64,000 bases of DNA from Novosphingobium barchaimii LL02 (GCF_001046635.1 NZ_KQ130452.1:484668-548667), one strand, 5' to 3'; shown: positions 41,606 to 55,154, counted from the first letter of the stretch. The notes: generated by a model not told the origin, from the sequence alone. Made by a program: numbers and translations.

Positions 41606-43093
41606 CTACTGCGCGCAACCGCTGTAGACCGTATGTGCCTGTTCGCCATTGTGGTCGTAGATGGTGAACAGGTGAGCCTTCCGGCAATACGCAGTGTAAG
41701 CGTCCACCATGCGGACCGTGGTCTCGTTGAGAGGGGAGGACGGCAGCGGTGTCTGTGCGACTACCGTTTCCGGCCGCGCGGCGAGGATGCGCCGCACCTC
41801 ACGCGCTTCGTTCAGCCCGGTCCACTCACGCCCTTCGTAGATATGCGGTGCGAAGGCGAGGGGGCTGGCCGGTTCGGCGCCGACCTTGGTGTAGAGATAG
41901 CTGAGCGCTCCCCAGACGAAAAGGCGTTTGCCGGGCGTGACTTCGCGAACGTAATCGGCCAGCGCCTGGGCGGCGGGCCGCGCGCGCCAGCGGTCGCCGA
42001 GATGGAAAGTTCCGGCCAGAACGAGGCTAAGTCCGATGATCGCGGCAATGCCGGGCCACACGGGGCGCCGATACTCGAAGTACCCGGCGCGCAGGATGGC
42101 CAGCGGAGCCAGCGCGGACTGTGCGTAGTGAACGTAAATATTCGGAAACGAGAAGATCAGCGTCAGCGCCGCCAGTGCCCAAAGCACAACGAGGCCTACC
42201 ACTGCTTTCTGCTCCGTCGACCCGCTGCGCATTGCGTGGAGCCCGATGCCCGCAAAGACGAGGGGGATGCCCAGCATTCCCGCCATCGTGAAGATGCGCT
42301 TCACCCGGATTGCCGGGTCAGCATAGCCGCGCGCGAAGTTGGAGGTGACCATTGCGTTCCACAACTCGTGGAAATGGCCGTTGGTCCAATAGAACAGGCC
42401 CGTTACGAGCATGGGGAGGGCACCGGCGAGTACCAGAAGACCTGCTTTCCAGCCGACGTCGAGCGGGCCGCACCCAGCCCGCCAAAGCATCACGATCACC
42501 ATAATCCCGAACAGCGCACCTTCTAGCGCGGCGGTCTGCTTGATGGCGATGGCAAGCCCGGCGCAGAAGAATCCGAGTACCAATGCAGCATCGATCCTGC
42601 CTTTGCGAAGCAGCGCGAAACGCGAGACGAGTAGCCAGGCGCTTGCGATTAGCAGCGTGTTGAAAAACACACCGGCTTCCTAGTTGTCGCCTTCGAAGCG
42701 GCTGAGCAATGCAAGATAGACAAGGCCTGCCAGCAGCGCGCTGCCCGGAGCCGCGATCAGGCCGGCGATGCGATTCGCGCCGTAGGCCCCCAGCGCGGCG
42801 CAAAGCGTCGCGGCCAGTTGATAGGCCAGCATGTTCGGCCAGAGCAGCCCGATGCCGGCGAAGATCAGATAGAGGAGCGGGCCCTTGCGGTCCCAGATGT
42901 CGACGTAGAGCAGTTCGCCATGCCGCAGCTGGTCTCCGACGAGAGCGTAGAACTGGTCGTCGATCCCGAAATTCCACTCTCCATAGGCAGGGCAACGGAT
43001 GAGCGCGGCGAAGCCAAGCAAGCATGTGAACTGGGCAAGGCGGCTGATCCCGGCGCCGGGTAAGCGTTCAACCACCGATGCTCGGCCCGTCAT
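41606..43093 (-). pseudogene. Membrane glycosyltransferase (GT39/ArnT-like) interrupted by amber codon
   Basis: One continuous frame of about 495 codons is broken only by TAG at 42680-42682. Upstream: GIDDQFYALVGDQLRHGELLYVDIWDRKGPLLYLIFAGIGLLWP, typical of the catalytic loop of dolichyl-phosphate-mannose-like transferases. Downstream: about nine membrane segments and a periplasmic tail. The join reads LLSRFEGDN-stop-EAGVFFNTLL, where relatives carry a residue in an N.E.FFN-like motif; CAG to TAG is a one-base change. The downstream part could restart at GTG 42670, but it would lack the catalytic loop. Confidence 0.75.
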
Positions 43094-43239
43094 GCATGGA
43101 TCCCCAAAAACTGCGCCAGTCCATAGTCAAGGAAGTCTTACCAAATGGGAAATTGCCCGGCGCGGGTGTGGTGGAGGGGGCGCTGTACTTTATCCTAAAG
43201 CGATACGAAACTGCGCCGAACGCGGGGGAAAGAACGATC

Positions 43240-43590
43240 ATGAGTGGAGCCTTGGCATTTGCGGCGGGGCTGGCCGCTGCGACCGCCAGCGGTGCGCAGC
43301 ATCCCTATCCGGAGCTGCCCGATTGGCTGGCCGGGTGCTGGCAGAGCGAGGGCTAGGAAGAATGGACCTCGGAGTGCTGGACCCGCGCACGCAGCGGGAT
43401 CATGCTCGGCACCAACCGCAGTGGCAACCGCAGGCAGGGCGATGGAACCGCTGGATGGGAAATGATGCAGATCGGCCCGGTGAGGCCGGACGCCGCACCG
43501 GCCGCGAGTGGGCTCGCCAAGCCGAAGTCGGGCTGGCGGACGCGAATCAGCCGATCCGCTGGACGTTCCAACGCCAGCAGCGCTGATACG
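43240..43590 (+). pseudogene. DUF6265-like gene with amber codon
   Basis: The frame starts with a signal-like MSGALAFAAGLAAATASGA and reads LPDWLAGCWQSEG, stop TAG at 43354-43356, then EEWTSECWTRTRSGIMLGTNRSG and WEMMQIG in the same frame. LAGCW...W.E.W....GG.MLG.SR is the DUF6265 pattern as I recall it. Beyond about 43470 the match fades, suggesting a further frameshift or deletion. GGGGGAAAGAAC precedes the ATG. Confidence 0.6.
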
Positions 43591-43592
43591 CG

Positions 43593-43624
43593 AAGGGCGC
43601 CGCCGGTTTCCCGGCGACGCCCTT
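43593..43624 (-). terminator. Hairpin downstream of the atp operon
   Basis: AAGGGCG-C-CGCCGG, loop TTTC, CCGGCG-A-CGCCCTT forms a 13-bp stem with one mismatch, 21 bases after the atpC stop. No long T-run on the minus strand. Confidence 0.65.
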
Positions 43625-43644
43625 ATTAATATCGAGAAGCCAGT

Positions 43645-43902
43645 TTAACCCTCGACGTGCTCGGCAAGCACGGTCAGGCCCGCATCGCCCACTTCGGCGA
43701 AACCGCCGGTGATGCGGATCTCTTCAGGCGCGCCGTTTTCGGTCTTGTAGACCTTGAGCGCGCCGTCGGCGATCGTCGACATGAAGGGCGCATGGCCCGC
43801 GAGCACGCCGAACTCGCCTTCCGTACCGGGGACGACCACCATGTGGACCTCCTCGGAACGAACCAGCTTCGCAGGCGTGACGAGTTCGAAGTGCAGGGGC
43901 AT
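43645..43902 (-). CDS. atpC: ATP synthase F1 epsilon subunit
   Basis: The 85-residue protein begins [18 protein letters not shown] and contains [23 protein letters not shown], the beta-sandwich signature of the epsilon subunit. It lacks the long C-terminal helical hairpin found in E. coli, as in many alphaproteobacteria. It lies 4 bases after atpD. The start is placed at 43902; a longer frame overlaps atpD. Confidence 0.93.
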   Translation of the reverse strand: MPLHFELVTPAKLVRSEEVHMVVVPGTEGEFGVLAGHAPFMSTIADGALKVYKTENGAPEEIRITGGFAEVGDAGLTVLAEHVEG

Positions 43903-43906
43903 CAGA

Positions 43907-45388
<1,482 letters not shown>

Positions 45389-45423
45389 TTAGAGCGCTTC
45401 CGCGCCCGCGGATTGGTGGTTGC

Positions 45424-46299
45424 TTACAGCGCTTCCGCGCCAGCAATGATTTCGACGAGTTCGGTGGTGATCGCAGCCTGACGGGTGCGGTTGTATACGA
45501 TGGTCAGCTTCTTGATCAGGTCACCCGCATTGCGAGTGGCGTTGTCCATGGCCGTCATCGATGCACCCTGTTCGGATGCCGCGTTCTCCAGCAGCGCGCC
45601 GAAGAGCTGGGTCTTCAGGTAGCGCGGCAGCAGCGCGGCGAGGATTTCCTCCTCGTCGGGCTCGTATTCGGTGACGGCATCAGATGTCACCGCGACCGCC
45701 TTGGGAGCGGGCACCGGGATGATCTGCTGATCCGTGGGTTCCTGCACGAGGGCCGAGCGGAACTTCGCGTAGAACAGGTGCGCCACGTCGAACTTGCCGG
45801 CTTCGTACATCGCGACCAGTTCGTCGGCGACGCGCTCGGCTTCGTTGAAGCCAGGGTAGCGCACGTCCGAGGTGTCGAACATGTGGGCGATCTGGTCGGG
45901 GTATTCGCGCCGGATCACCGGGCGACCCTTGCGGCCGACGAGGTAGAACAGGACGGTCTTGCCCTGTGCTTCCAGTTCCTGCGCCTTGACGCGGGCTGCC
46001 TTGACGATGTTGGCGTTGAACGCGCCGCACAGGCCCTTGTCGGAGTTTGCGACGACGAGCAGGTGCACCTTGTCGCTGCCGGTTCCGGCGAGCAACTTGG
46101 GGCTGTTCTCGGAGACCGTGATCTTCGAGGCGAGCGAGGCCATCACCTGCGCCAGACGCGTCGCATAAGGGCGTGCGTCCTCGGCGGCAGCCTGTGCCTT
46201 ACGCAGCTTGGCCGCGGCGACCATCTGCTTGGCCTTGGTGATCTTCTGGGTCGACTTGACCGAGTTGATGCGGCCCTTGAGTTCCTTGAGCGAAGCCAC
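45424..46299 (-). CDS. atpG: ATP synthase F1 gamma subunit
   Basis: The 291-residue rotor subunit has the N-terminal coiled coil [46 protein letters not shown] and the C-terminal helix [43 protein letters not shown] (first residue Thr in this sequence), matching the gamma family. It lies between atpA and atpD in the usual order. Confidence 0.97.
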   Translation of the reverse strand: MASLKELKGRINSVKSTQKITKAKQMVAAAKLRKAQAAAEDARPYATRLAQVMASLASKITVSENSPKLLAGTGSDKVHLLVVANSDKGLCGAFNANIVKAARVKAQELEAQGKTVLFYLVGRKGRPVIRREYPDQIAHMFDTSDVRYPGFNEAERVADELVAMYEAGKFDVAHLFYAKFRSALVQEPTDQQIIPVPAPKAVAVTSDAVTEYEPDEEEILAALLPRYLKTQLFGALLENAASEQGASMTAMDNATRNAGDLIKKLTIVYNRTRQAAITTELVEIIAGAEAL

Positions 46300-46319
46300 T
46301 CGTTGTTCCCCGATTACCG

Positions 46320-46348
46320 CCCCGGCCGTCCTGTCGGACAGGCCGGGG
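46320..46348 (-). terminator. Intercistronic hairpin between atpA and atpG
   Basis: CCCCGGCC and GGCCGGGG flank a 13-base loop in the 62-base atpA-atpG gap. No T-run, so it is more likely an mRNA processing or stability element than a full terminator. Confidence 0.5.
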
Positions 46349-46361
46349 TATGGTTATTTAC

Positions 46362-48459
<2,098 letters not shown>

Positions 48460-48688
48460 GCGCGTCCTATCCTTACATCGAGTGGGCGGGCCACTTGGGG
48501 CGCATAGCAACAGCGTGCTCCCCCAGCCCGCAGACGGGGCGCGCATAGCGACGATACTGTCATGATGCAAGGTGCCCCTTGGTCTCTGGGGACAAACGGC
48601 AGGTGTCTTGTTTAAAAGCAACAGGCGGGAAGGCTCTGGAATCCGGGCGGTGCAATGAGCGTCGTGAATTCGCAGAGGAGATTTTCCG

Positions 48689-49168
48689 ATGGCCTATCGA
48701 ATCGCCGGCCTGCCGCGCGGCGCCTTCGTGAAGTATTACGGCAAGACCGCAGAAGAACTTGGGCGTATGAACGCGAGACGGGTGTTCGCCGACGCTGATC
48801 GCGGCTTTCCCTGCCGGGTCAGCCTGGAGGATGCGAGGGCGGGCGAGAGCCTGATCCTGCTGAATTTCACCAGCCACGATGTCGCCAATCCGTACCGCAG
48901 CGCCCATGCGATATATGTCCGGGAGGACACGGAGCAGGCGCAGGCTTTCGTCGATTGCCTGCCGCCGGTCTTCTCGGGGCGGGCATTGTCGCTGCGCGGG
49001 TTCGATGCGCAAGGCATGCTGCACGCGGCGAGCCTTGCTGCACCGGATGAGGCGGACGTTGCCATACGGGCCTTGCTGGCGATACCCCAGGTAGCTTGCA
49101 TACACGCGCACAATGCGGCCTATGGATGCTTCGCGGCGCGCATCGAGCGCCATGGAGACGGACTGTGA
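48689..49168 (+). CDS. DUF1203 family protein
   Basis: The 159-residue protein contains [60 protein letters not shown] and [12 protein letters not shown], the conserved blocks of DUF1203. GAGGAGATTTT gives a strong ribosome site. Its stop overlaps the GTG start of the ada-like gene (GTGA), so the two are coupled. Function unknown; linkage to a DNA alkylation response gene is suggestive only. Confidence 0.85.
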   Translation: MAYRIAGLPRGAFVKYYGKTAEELGRMNARRVFADADRGFPCRVSLEDARAGESLILLNFTSHDVANPYRSAHAIYVREDTEQAQAFVDCLPPVFSGRALSLRGFDAQGMLHAASLAAPDEADVAIRALLAIPQVACIHAHNAAYGCFAARIERHGDGL

Positions 49169-50220
49169 AGCCCGAACCTATCGAGGTTGGTGAAAGCGTA
49201 AGCGACGAGCGGGCGTGGCAGGCCGTGCTTGCACGCGATCGCGCCTTCGATGGTCGCTTCGTCACCGGTGTGCTGTCGACGGGCATATATTGCCGCCCGT
49301 CCTGTTCGGCCCGCCATCCCCGGCGTGAGAACGTGCGCTTCTTTCATGATCCGGAGCAGGCGGAAGTAGCAGGGCTGCGCGCCTGTCTGCGTTGCCGGCC
49401 GGGCGACCTCGCGCGCGACGAGGAAGCGGTGAAGCGCGCGCTTGGCGCTCTTGCCGATGTCGAGCAAGTGCCGTCCCTGGCGCGGTTGGCGGATGAAGTA
49501 GGGTATAGCCCCGCCCATTTTCAACGCGTGTTCAAGCGCGCGGTCGGAATTTCGCCCGCCGAATACCTGCGCGCCCGCCGGGCCGAGCGGGCAGGGGAAG
49601 CGCTCAGCCAAGGCACCAGTGTTACCGAAGCGATCTACGAGGCAGGTTACGGTGCGCCCTCGCGTTTCTACGAAGCGAGCCGCGCGAGGATGGGCATGAC
49701 ACCGTCCGCATGGCGTGACGGCGGCAGCGGCGTGACGATCCGCTGGGCGGTCGTGCCCACCAGCCTTGGCGAAATGCTGGTCGCCGCTACGGACAAGGGC
49801 GTATGCCGGCTGTCCTTCGGGGAACGGTATCAGGACCTGGCCACGCGCTTTCCGAAGGCTGAACTGGTTGAGGGTGGGAAGGATTTTGCGGCCCTGTTAG
49901 CGGATGTCGTCGGTGCGGTGGAGAAACCGGGCACTTCCCGAATCATCCCGCTCGATGTGCAGGGCACGGCTTTTCAGGAAGCGGTGTGGCGTGAATTGCA
50001 GCGTATTCCCTCGGGCGAAACACGCAACTACGCGCAGATCGCCGCTGCCATTGGCAAGCCCGGCGCAGTACGCGCGGCAGGCTCGGCCAACGGCGCGAAT
50101 AACGTGGCGGTGCTGATCCCCTGCCACCGCGTCATCCGTTCCGACGGCACCGTCGGCGGCTATGCATACGGCGAGGCGATCAAGCGCGAATTGCTGCGGC
50201 GCGAGCGAGCAGGGGAATGA
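49165..50220 (+). CDS. ada: Ada: methylphosphotriester sensor/AraC regulator/O6-methylguanine methyltransferase
   Basis: The 351-residue protein has all three parts. The N-terminal zinc site has Cys43, Cys47, Cys74 and Cys77, with IYCRPSC equivalent to the methyl-accepting Cys38 region of E. coli. An AraC-type HTH occupies about residues 95-185. The C-terminal alkyltransferase has active-site IPCHRV (Cys320). It removes methyl groups from DNA phosphotriesters and O6-methylguanine and turns on repair genes. The GTG start overlaps the DUF1203 stop; its own stop overlaps the next ATG. Confidence 0.92.
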   Translation: MKPEPIEVGESVSDERAWQAVLARDRAFDGRFVTGVLSTGIYCRPSCSARHPRRENVRFFHDPEQAEVAGLRACLRCRPGDLARDEEAVKRALGALADVEQVPSLARLADEVGYSPAHFQRVFKRAVGISPAEYLRARRAERAGEALSQGTSVTEAIYEAGYGAPSRFYEASRARMGMTPSAWRDGGSGVTIRWAVVPTSLGEMLVAATDKGVCRLSFGERYQDLATRFPKAELVEGGKDFAALLADVVGAVEKPGTSRIIPLDVQGTAFQEAVWRELQRIPSGETRNYAQIAAAIGKPGAVRAAGSANGANNVAVLIPCHRVIRSDGTVGGYAYGEAIKRELLRRERAGE

Positions 50221-51119
50221 CGACAAACGGGGCCAGCCCGCTGCCTGCACCGGAGAAGGCGCGGCCGGGACGCCTGCGGCGGTTCACGGCGCATCCTTTG
50301 ACGTTGTTGCCGCTGGGTGCCCTCCTCGTGATCCTGGGAGCAACTCTGCCTGCCATTATTCTCAAGCTGCTTCTGCCGGGCGGTGCATCCATATTTGCGG
50401 CACTGACCGGGGTGGTGACCGGCGCTTGCAGCCTCCTTGCTTACTTTGCCTTTCGTCGCTGGGTGGAGCGAGCGCCGCGCGAGCCTGCCCGGCGTATGCG
50501 CGCCGTGCACGAAATGGCCGCAGGTGCATTGGGAGGGGCGGCCCTGTTCACCCTGATAACCGGCATAGTCGCGCTGCTTGGCGGGTTTTCGGTGACGGGC
50601 CTGCGGGGTATGGGTGAATTATGGATATGGCTTGGCATCGCGTTTTCTAGCGGGATGATCGAGGAAACACTGTTTCGCGGTGTCATTCAGCGCCAGCTCG
50701 AAGCGATGTTCGGGACATGGGTGGCGCTGGCGGCGACATCGGCGTTCTTTGGACTGGCGCATCTGACGAATCCTGGCGCGACCCTGTTTGCCGCATTCGC
50801 CATCGCCTGCGAAGCAGGCATCCTGCTGGGTTCGGCCTATCTGGTGACGCGCAGGTTATGGGCGCCAATCGGGCTGCACATGGCCTGGAATTTCACCCAA
50901 GGGTGGGTCTTTTCGATCCCGGTATCTGGCGGCAAGCCTCCCGTCGGCCTGCTCGAGACGCGGTTGATGGGCCCGCAATGGCTTACCGGCGGCGCCTTCG
51001 GGTTGGAGGCTTCGGCCGTGGCGCTGGTCGCGGCGAGCAGCGCGGGCGTCGTCTTGCTGATCTACGCCCATCGCCAGGGCCGGTTCCTGCCGCCGCGCTG
51101 GAAGCGAACCGCGGCCTAG
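50217..51119 (+). CDS. CPBP family intramembrane metalloprotease
   Basis: The 300-residue membrane protein has about eight helices. The CPBP motifs are EETLFRG (Glu149-Glu150, Arg154), FFGLAH (His182) and HMAWNF. These intramembrane proteases (Rce1/Abi relatives) cleave prenylated or membrane proteins, or act in bacteriocin immunity. ATG overlaps the ada stop by four bases, so it is part of the DUF1203-ada unit. Its stop overlaps the priA stop region on the opposite strand. Confidence 0.85.
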   Translation: MTTNGASPLPAPEKARPGRLRRFTAHPLTLLPLGALLVILGATLPAIILKLLLPGGASIFAALTGVVTGACSLLAYFAFRRWVERAPREPARRMRAVHEMAAGALGGAALFTLITGIVALLGGFSVTGLRGMGELWIWLGIAFSSGMIEETLFRGVIQRQLEAMFGTWVALAATSAFFGLAHLTNPGATLFAAFAIACEAGILLGSAYLVTRRLWAPIGLHMAWNFTQGWVFSIPVSGGKPPVGLLETRLMGPQWLTGGAFGLEASAVALVAASSAGVVLLIYAHRQGRFLPPRWKRTAA

Positions 51120-53281
51120 ACGAACGAATAAGGGTCGATGTCGATGTTCACCCGCACCCCGCGCGGGAATTCGAGTGGGTCGAGCCATTCGCGCAAGGTC
51201 TTCTGCAATTCGGCCGAACGCCGCGCGTTGATGAGCAGGCGGAAGCGGTGGCGTCCGCGCAGCAGGGACAGGGGCGCGGGGGCCGGGCCCAGCACCAGCA
51301 TGTCCGGAAGGTTCGGCGCGGTTCCGCCGATGGCGCGGGCGGCGGACAAGGCTTCCGCCTGATCCTCGGAACTGATGATGATCGCCGCCCAGCGGCCGAA
51401 TGGGGGAGCGCCGGCATCGCGGCGGGCCTCGGTTTCGGCGGCATAAAAGGCGTCGCGGTCGCCATTGGCGAGGGCCTGGATCACCGAGGCGGCGGGGTGG
51501 CGGGTCTGGATCAGCACTTCGCCCGGTTTTGCCCCGCGCCCGGCGCGTCCGGCGACCTGTGCGACCTGCTGATAGGTGCGCTCCGCCGCACGCAAGTCTC
51601 CGCCTTCGAGGCCGAGATCGGCATCGACTACGCCCACCAGCGTCAGTTCGGGGAAGTGGTAGCCCTTGGTGACGAGCTGTGTGCCGATGATGATGTCGAT
51701 CGCGCGCCCTTCCGCCATCGCGACGAAATCGCCGATCGCCTCGGGCGTGTTCATCGTGTCCGAGGTGACCAGCGCGGTACGGGCTTCGGGCAGGATTTCC
51801 GCCACTTCGTCAGCGATGCGCTCCACGCCGGGGCCGCACGCGACGAGGCAGTCACCGGTGCCGCATTCGGGGCAGGCCTCGGGCACGGGCACTTCATGAC
51901 CGCAGTGGTGGCAGGCCAGCCGCTTGGAAAAGCGGTGCTCCACCAGCCAGGCGGTGCAGTTGGGGCACTGGAATCGAAAGCCGCAGTGGCGGCATAGCGT
52001 CAGCGGCGCATAGCCGCGCCGGTTGAGGAACAGCAGCGACTGTTCGCCCTTGGCCAGCCGGTCCTTCATCGCCTCTACCAGCCGGGGCGCCAGCCAGCGG
52101 CCGCGTTCGGGCACTTCACTGCGCAGATCCAAAATCTGGATGTCAGGCAGCTGTGCGCCGCCATACCGCCCGACGAGATCGATCTTGCGGTAGACGCCTG
52201 CCTCGGCAAGCTGCATCGATTCGAGCGCGGGAGTGGCGCTGGCGAGGACGACCGGAACCTTCTCGAACTTGGCGCGCATCACCGCCACGTCGCGGGCGTT
52301 GTAACGCACCCCGTCGTCCTGCTTGAATGAGATTTCATGCGCCTCGTCCACCACGATCAGGCCCAGATTCGCATAAGGCAGGAACAGCGCCGAGCGGGCA
52401 CCTACGACGACCTGAGCGCTGCCGAGCACGACCGCGCGCCACGCCCGGCGCCGCTCGCTGGACTTGAGGGAGGAGTGCCAGAGCACCGGCTGCACGCCGA
52501 ATCGGTGTTCGAAGCGGCGCAGGAAGTTTTCGGTCAGCGCGATCTCGGGCAGCAGCACCAGCACCTGGCGGCCTTCGCGGATCGCCTCGGCCACGCCTTC
52601 GAAATAGCACTCGGTCTTGCCGGAGCCGGTGACGCCGTCGAGCAGGAAGGGGGCGAATTTGCGCTCGGTAACGGCGCCGACGAAAATGTCCGCCGCCGCG
52701 CGCTGTTCGTCGTTGAGCTGAGGCACGGCGAATGCCGGCCGGGCAGCGGGGTAGGGCCGGTCGAGGTCGACCACCACCGGTTCGAGCAGCCCCGCGCCGA
52801 CCATCCCGCGCAGCACGCCTTCGGAGACGCTGGCCAGCTCCGCCAGTTCGCGGATCGAGCCTTGCTCGTGCTGCAGGGCGTCGAGCGCGGCGGCGCGCTG
52901 GGGCGTGAGGCGCGCCGGTTCGGTGCCGGTCAGCCGGTATTCCGTCGTGGTGCCGCCGCCGCGCAGCGCCGCCATGCTGCCCAGCGCCATGCGGGCCACA
53001 GAGGACAGCGGCGCGCAGTAGTAATCAGCCGTCCACTCGATCAACCGCCGCAGCCGTTCGGGGATGGGCGGGGCGGGCATCACTTCCAACAAAGGTCGTA
53101 GTTTCGATTCAGGCACTTCCTTGCCGCTGAGGCGTTCAGGCTCCCAGACGATGCCTAGTACCTGCCGCGGTCCGAGCGGCGCGACGACGATCGATCCGAA
53201 TTCTATCGTCATCCCTTCCGGTACGCGATAGTCGAGGACGCCGAGGGCAGCGTTGAAGACAAGGAGTCGGACACGTTTCAT
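51116..53281 (-). CDS. priA: Primosomal protein N' (replication restart helicase)
   Basis: The 721-residue helicase has the N-terminal DNA-binding region, Walker A LLDGVTGSGKTECYF, DEAH box VVDEAHE, and the zinc-binding insertion with CRHCGFRFQCPNC and CHHCGHEVPVPEACPECG, then GTQLVTKGYHFPELTLVGVVDAD. It reloads replisomes at stalled forks. The start at 53281 (MKRVRLLVF) fits the family better than the ATG 18 bases upstream. Divergent from the DUF4197 gene. Confidence 0.94.
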   Translation of the reverse strand: MKRVRLLVFNAALGVLDYRVPEGMTIEFGSIVVAPLGPRQVLGIVWEPERLSGKEVPESKLRPLLEVMPAPPIPERLRRLIEWTADYYCAPLSSVARMALGSMAALRGGGTTTEYRLTGTEPARLTPQRAAALDALQHEQGSIRELAELASVSEGVLRGMVGAGLLEPVVVDLDRPYPAARPAFAVPQLNDEQRAAADIFVGAVTERKFAPFLLDGVTGSGKTECYFEGVAEAIREGRQVLVLLPEIALTENFLRRFEHRFGVQPVLWHSSLKSSERRRAWRAVVLGSAQVVVGARSALFLPYANLGLIVVDEAHEISFKQDDGVRYNARDVAVMRAKFEKVPVVLASATPALESMQLAEAGVYRKIDLVGRYGGAQLPDIQILDLRSEVPERGRWLAPRLVEAMKDRLAKGEQSLLFLNRRGYAPLTLCRHCGFRFQCPNCTAWLVEHRFSKRLACHHCGHEVPVPEACPECGTGDCLVACGPGVERIADEVAEILPEARTALVTSDTMNTPEAIGDFVAMAEGRAIDIIIGTQLVTKGYHFPELTLVGVVDADLGLEGGDLRAAERTYQQVAQVAGRAGRGAKPGEVLIQTRHPAASVIQALANGDRDAFYAAETEARRDAGAPPFGRWAAIIISSEDQAEALSAARAIGGTAPNLPDMLVLGPAPAPLSLLRGRHRFRLLINARRSAELQKTLREWLDPLEFPRGVRVNIDIDPYSFV

Positions 53282-53313
53282 CTGGTGCCATATAGGCACT
53301 GGCGGATTGGCTC

Positions 53314-54078
53314 GTGAAGGAGTGGAAGATGCGCAATTGGGGATCGGGCGTGGATGGAATGCGGGAAGATGGTTTTATCGAAGGCCTGATGGCCCCCGTC
53401 GGCATGGCGCAGGGCGTCAACCGCAGGTCGGTGGTCGCGGGTATTCTTGCGACGGGTGCGCTGCTGGCGCTGCCCGGCTGCGCGACGATGGGCAAGCCCA
53501 GCACGACGGACGTGATCCAGCGGTTGCTGACCCTTTCCAGCCAGCGTGCCTTCGCAAGGCTAACCCAGCCTGACGGTTTCTGGGACAGCGCAGTGTCCCG
53601 AATCGACATGCCGGTGCTGTTCGGACGCTCGGGTTCGGCGGCCGCGAAAATTCTGAAGTCGCCGCTGTTCCGCGAGAAGTTGCAGCATGAACTCAACAAT
53701 GTCGCCGAAGACGGTGCCCGCGTTGCGGCGCCGCTGGTCAACGACGCGGTGAGCAGGCTGACTGTCAGCGATGCTCTTGCGCTGCTGCGCGGGGGCAGCA
53801 CGGCGGCGACGACTTATCTGCGCCAGTCGATGGGCCCCTCGCTTGTCAACGCGATGATCCCGGAACTGGGCCGGGTGATGAGCGTGGCTGACGATCCGAT
53901 TCTGTCGCAGGCGCTTGCGGCACTGACGGGTGTGAACATCACGGACGCCGCCCATGCTCTCGCTTTGGGCGCTGACAACGCCATCTGGTACGAGATCGGC
54001 GCCCAAGAAGGGGAAATCCGTGCCAACCCGGCTGCAACCAACGATCCGGTACTGATCGCGGCCCTAAGACTGCTGTGA
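53314..54078 (+). CDS. DUF4197 family lipoprotein-like protein
   Basis: The 254-residue protein has a twin-Arg-like NRRSVVAGILATGALLALPGC with lipobox LPGC (Cys56), so it is exported and probably lipidated. The mature part, ATMGKPSTTDVIQRLLTLSSQRAFARLTQPDGFWDS and FREKLQHELNNVAEDGARVAAPLVNDAVSRLTVSDAL, resembles DUF4197 (helical). The exact start is uncertain: ATG 53314, 53329 and 53359 are all possible. Function unknown. Confidence 0.72.
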   Translation: MKEWKMRNWGSGVDGMREDGFIEGLMAPVGMAQGVNRRSVVAGILATGALLALPGCATMGKPSTTDVIQRLLTLSSQRAFARLTQPDGFWDSAVSRIDMPVLFGRSGSAAAKILKSPLFREKLQHELNNVAEDGARVAAPLVNDAVSRLTVSDALALLRGGSTAATTYLRQSMGPSLVNAMIPELGRVMSVADDPILSQALAALTGVNITDAAHALALGADNAIWYEIGAQEGEIRANPAATNDPVLIAALRLL

Positions 54079-54207
54079 GTGATCGCGGGGGCTGCGACAG
54101 GTTCGCTTCCCCCGCGCTGCGGTGCGACGGTACTGGCCCCGTCGCCGGCCTTTCCCTATAGGGCGCGCAAGAATCGCCCCCTTGGCCAGCCTTACAGGAC
54201 CAGCACC

Positions 54208-54858
54208 ATGAAGTTCTTCGTCGACACCGCCGATATCGCCGACATCAAGGAGCTTGCCGACACCGGCCTGCTCGACGGCGTGACCACCAACCCCTCCATC
54301 ATTGCCAAGTCGGGCCGTGATTTCATGGAAGTGACGCGCGAAATCTGCGGCATCGTCGATGGCCCGGTCAGCGCCGAAGTCGTCGCGCTAGACCACGCCG
54401 GCATGATGCGCGAGGCCGAAGTGCTGCGCAAGATCGCCGACAACGTCTGCATCAAGGTGCCGCTCACCATCGACGGCCTGAAGACCTGCAAGGCTCTCAC
54501 CGGCGAAGGCACTATGGTCAACGTGACGCTGTGCTTCTCGGCCAATCAGGCGCTGCTCGCCGCCAAGGCCGGCGCGACGTTCATCTCGCCCTTCATCGGC
54601 CGTCACGACGACAATGGCTTCGATGGCATCGACCTGATCAGCGACATCCGCCTGATCTACGACAACTACGCCTATGAGACGCAGATCCTCGCCGCTTCGA
54701 TCCGCCACGGCGTGCACGTCCTGCAGTGCGCCAAGATCGGGGCCGACGTGATGACCGCGCCGCCGGCCGTCATCAAGGGCCTGTTCAAGCACATCCTGAC
54801 CGACAAGGGCATCGAAGGATTCATGGCCGATTGGGCCAAGACCGGCCAGTCGATCTGA
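54208..54858 (+). CDS. tal: Transaldolase / fructose-6-phosphate aldolase
   Basis: The 216-residue protein is the short transaldolase form. It has [33 protein letters not shown] (about 20-36), the Schiff-base segment [15 protein letters not shown] with catalytic Lys (about 85), and [15 protein letters not shown]. Members are transaldolases or FSA; which one is not decidable here. The long upstream frame is rejected because the family begins exactly at 54208. A GC-rich hairpin follows. Confidence 0.92.
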   Translation: MKFFVDTADIADIKELADTGLLDGVTTNPSIIAKSGRDFMEVTREICGIVDGPVSAEVVALDHAGMMREAEVLRKIADNVCIKVPLTIDGLKTCKALTGEGTMVNVTLCFSANQALLAAKAGATFISPFIGRHDDNGFDGIDLISDIRLIYDNYAYETQILAASIRHGVHVLQCAKIGADVMTAPPAVIKGLFKHILTDKGIEGFMADWAKTGQSI

Positions 54859-54865
54859 TCCTGAT

Positions 54866-54895
54866 CCGTCGTCCCGGCATGGGCCGGGACGACGG
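54866..54895 (+). terminator. Hairpin after the transaldolase gene
   Basis: CCGTCGTCCCGGC, loop ATGG and GCCGGGACGACGG form a perfect 13-bp stem 7 bases after the stop. It is followed by A and not T, so termination on the plus strand is uncertain; the same CCGTCGTCCCGGC pattern is also a common dispersed palindrome in such genomes. Confidence 0.55.
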
Positions 54896-54958
54896 AAAAT
54901 GGCCTGGGACCTACCCAAAACCTCCGCCGCCATCGCATATCCATGCTCATCACACCCC

Positions 54959-55093
54959 GTCACCCTGAACTTGTTTCAGGGTCCACCGGGCAGCCATAAC
55001 TGGAACGCGGTTTCGCCATCGGCCCTGTCGATTTTCCGATTTCGAGGGGCGGGACGGACGGCGCGATGGACCCCGAAACAAGTTCAGGGTGAC
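54959..55093. repeat. Inverted pair of REP-like elements
   Basis: GTCACCCTGAACTTGTTTCAGGGTCCA (54959-54985) is repeated almost exactly in inverse orientation at 55067-55093, with about 80 bases between. Each copy also has internal dyad symmetry (CACCCTGAA/TTCAGGGT). This is a paired-REP layout (BIME-like). Confidence 0.8.
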
Positions 55094-55154
55094 GGACGTG
55101 GGATGACGAAAGCGGGCAAGTACAACGGTATCGAAACACCGTGATTTCGAAATT

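Noticed and set aside
42680-43356. Amber codons as evidence of stop-codon recoding
   Set aside because: TAG ends several intact genes here (priA, CPBP protease), and no PylT-like or suppressor tRNA is visible, so ordinary nonsense mutation is simpler.
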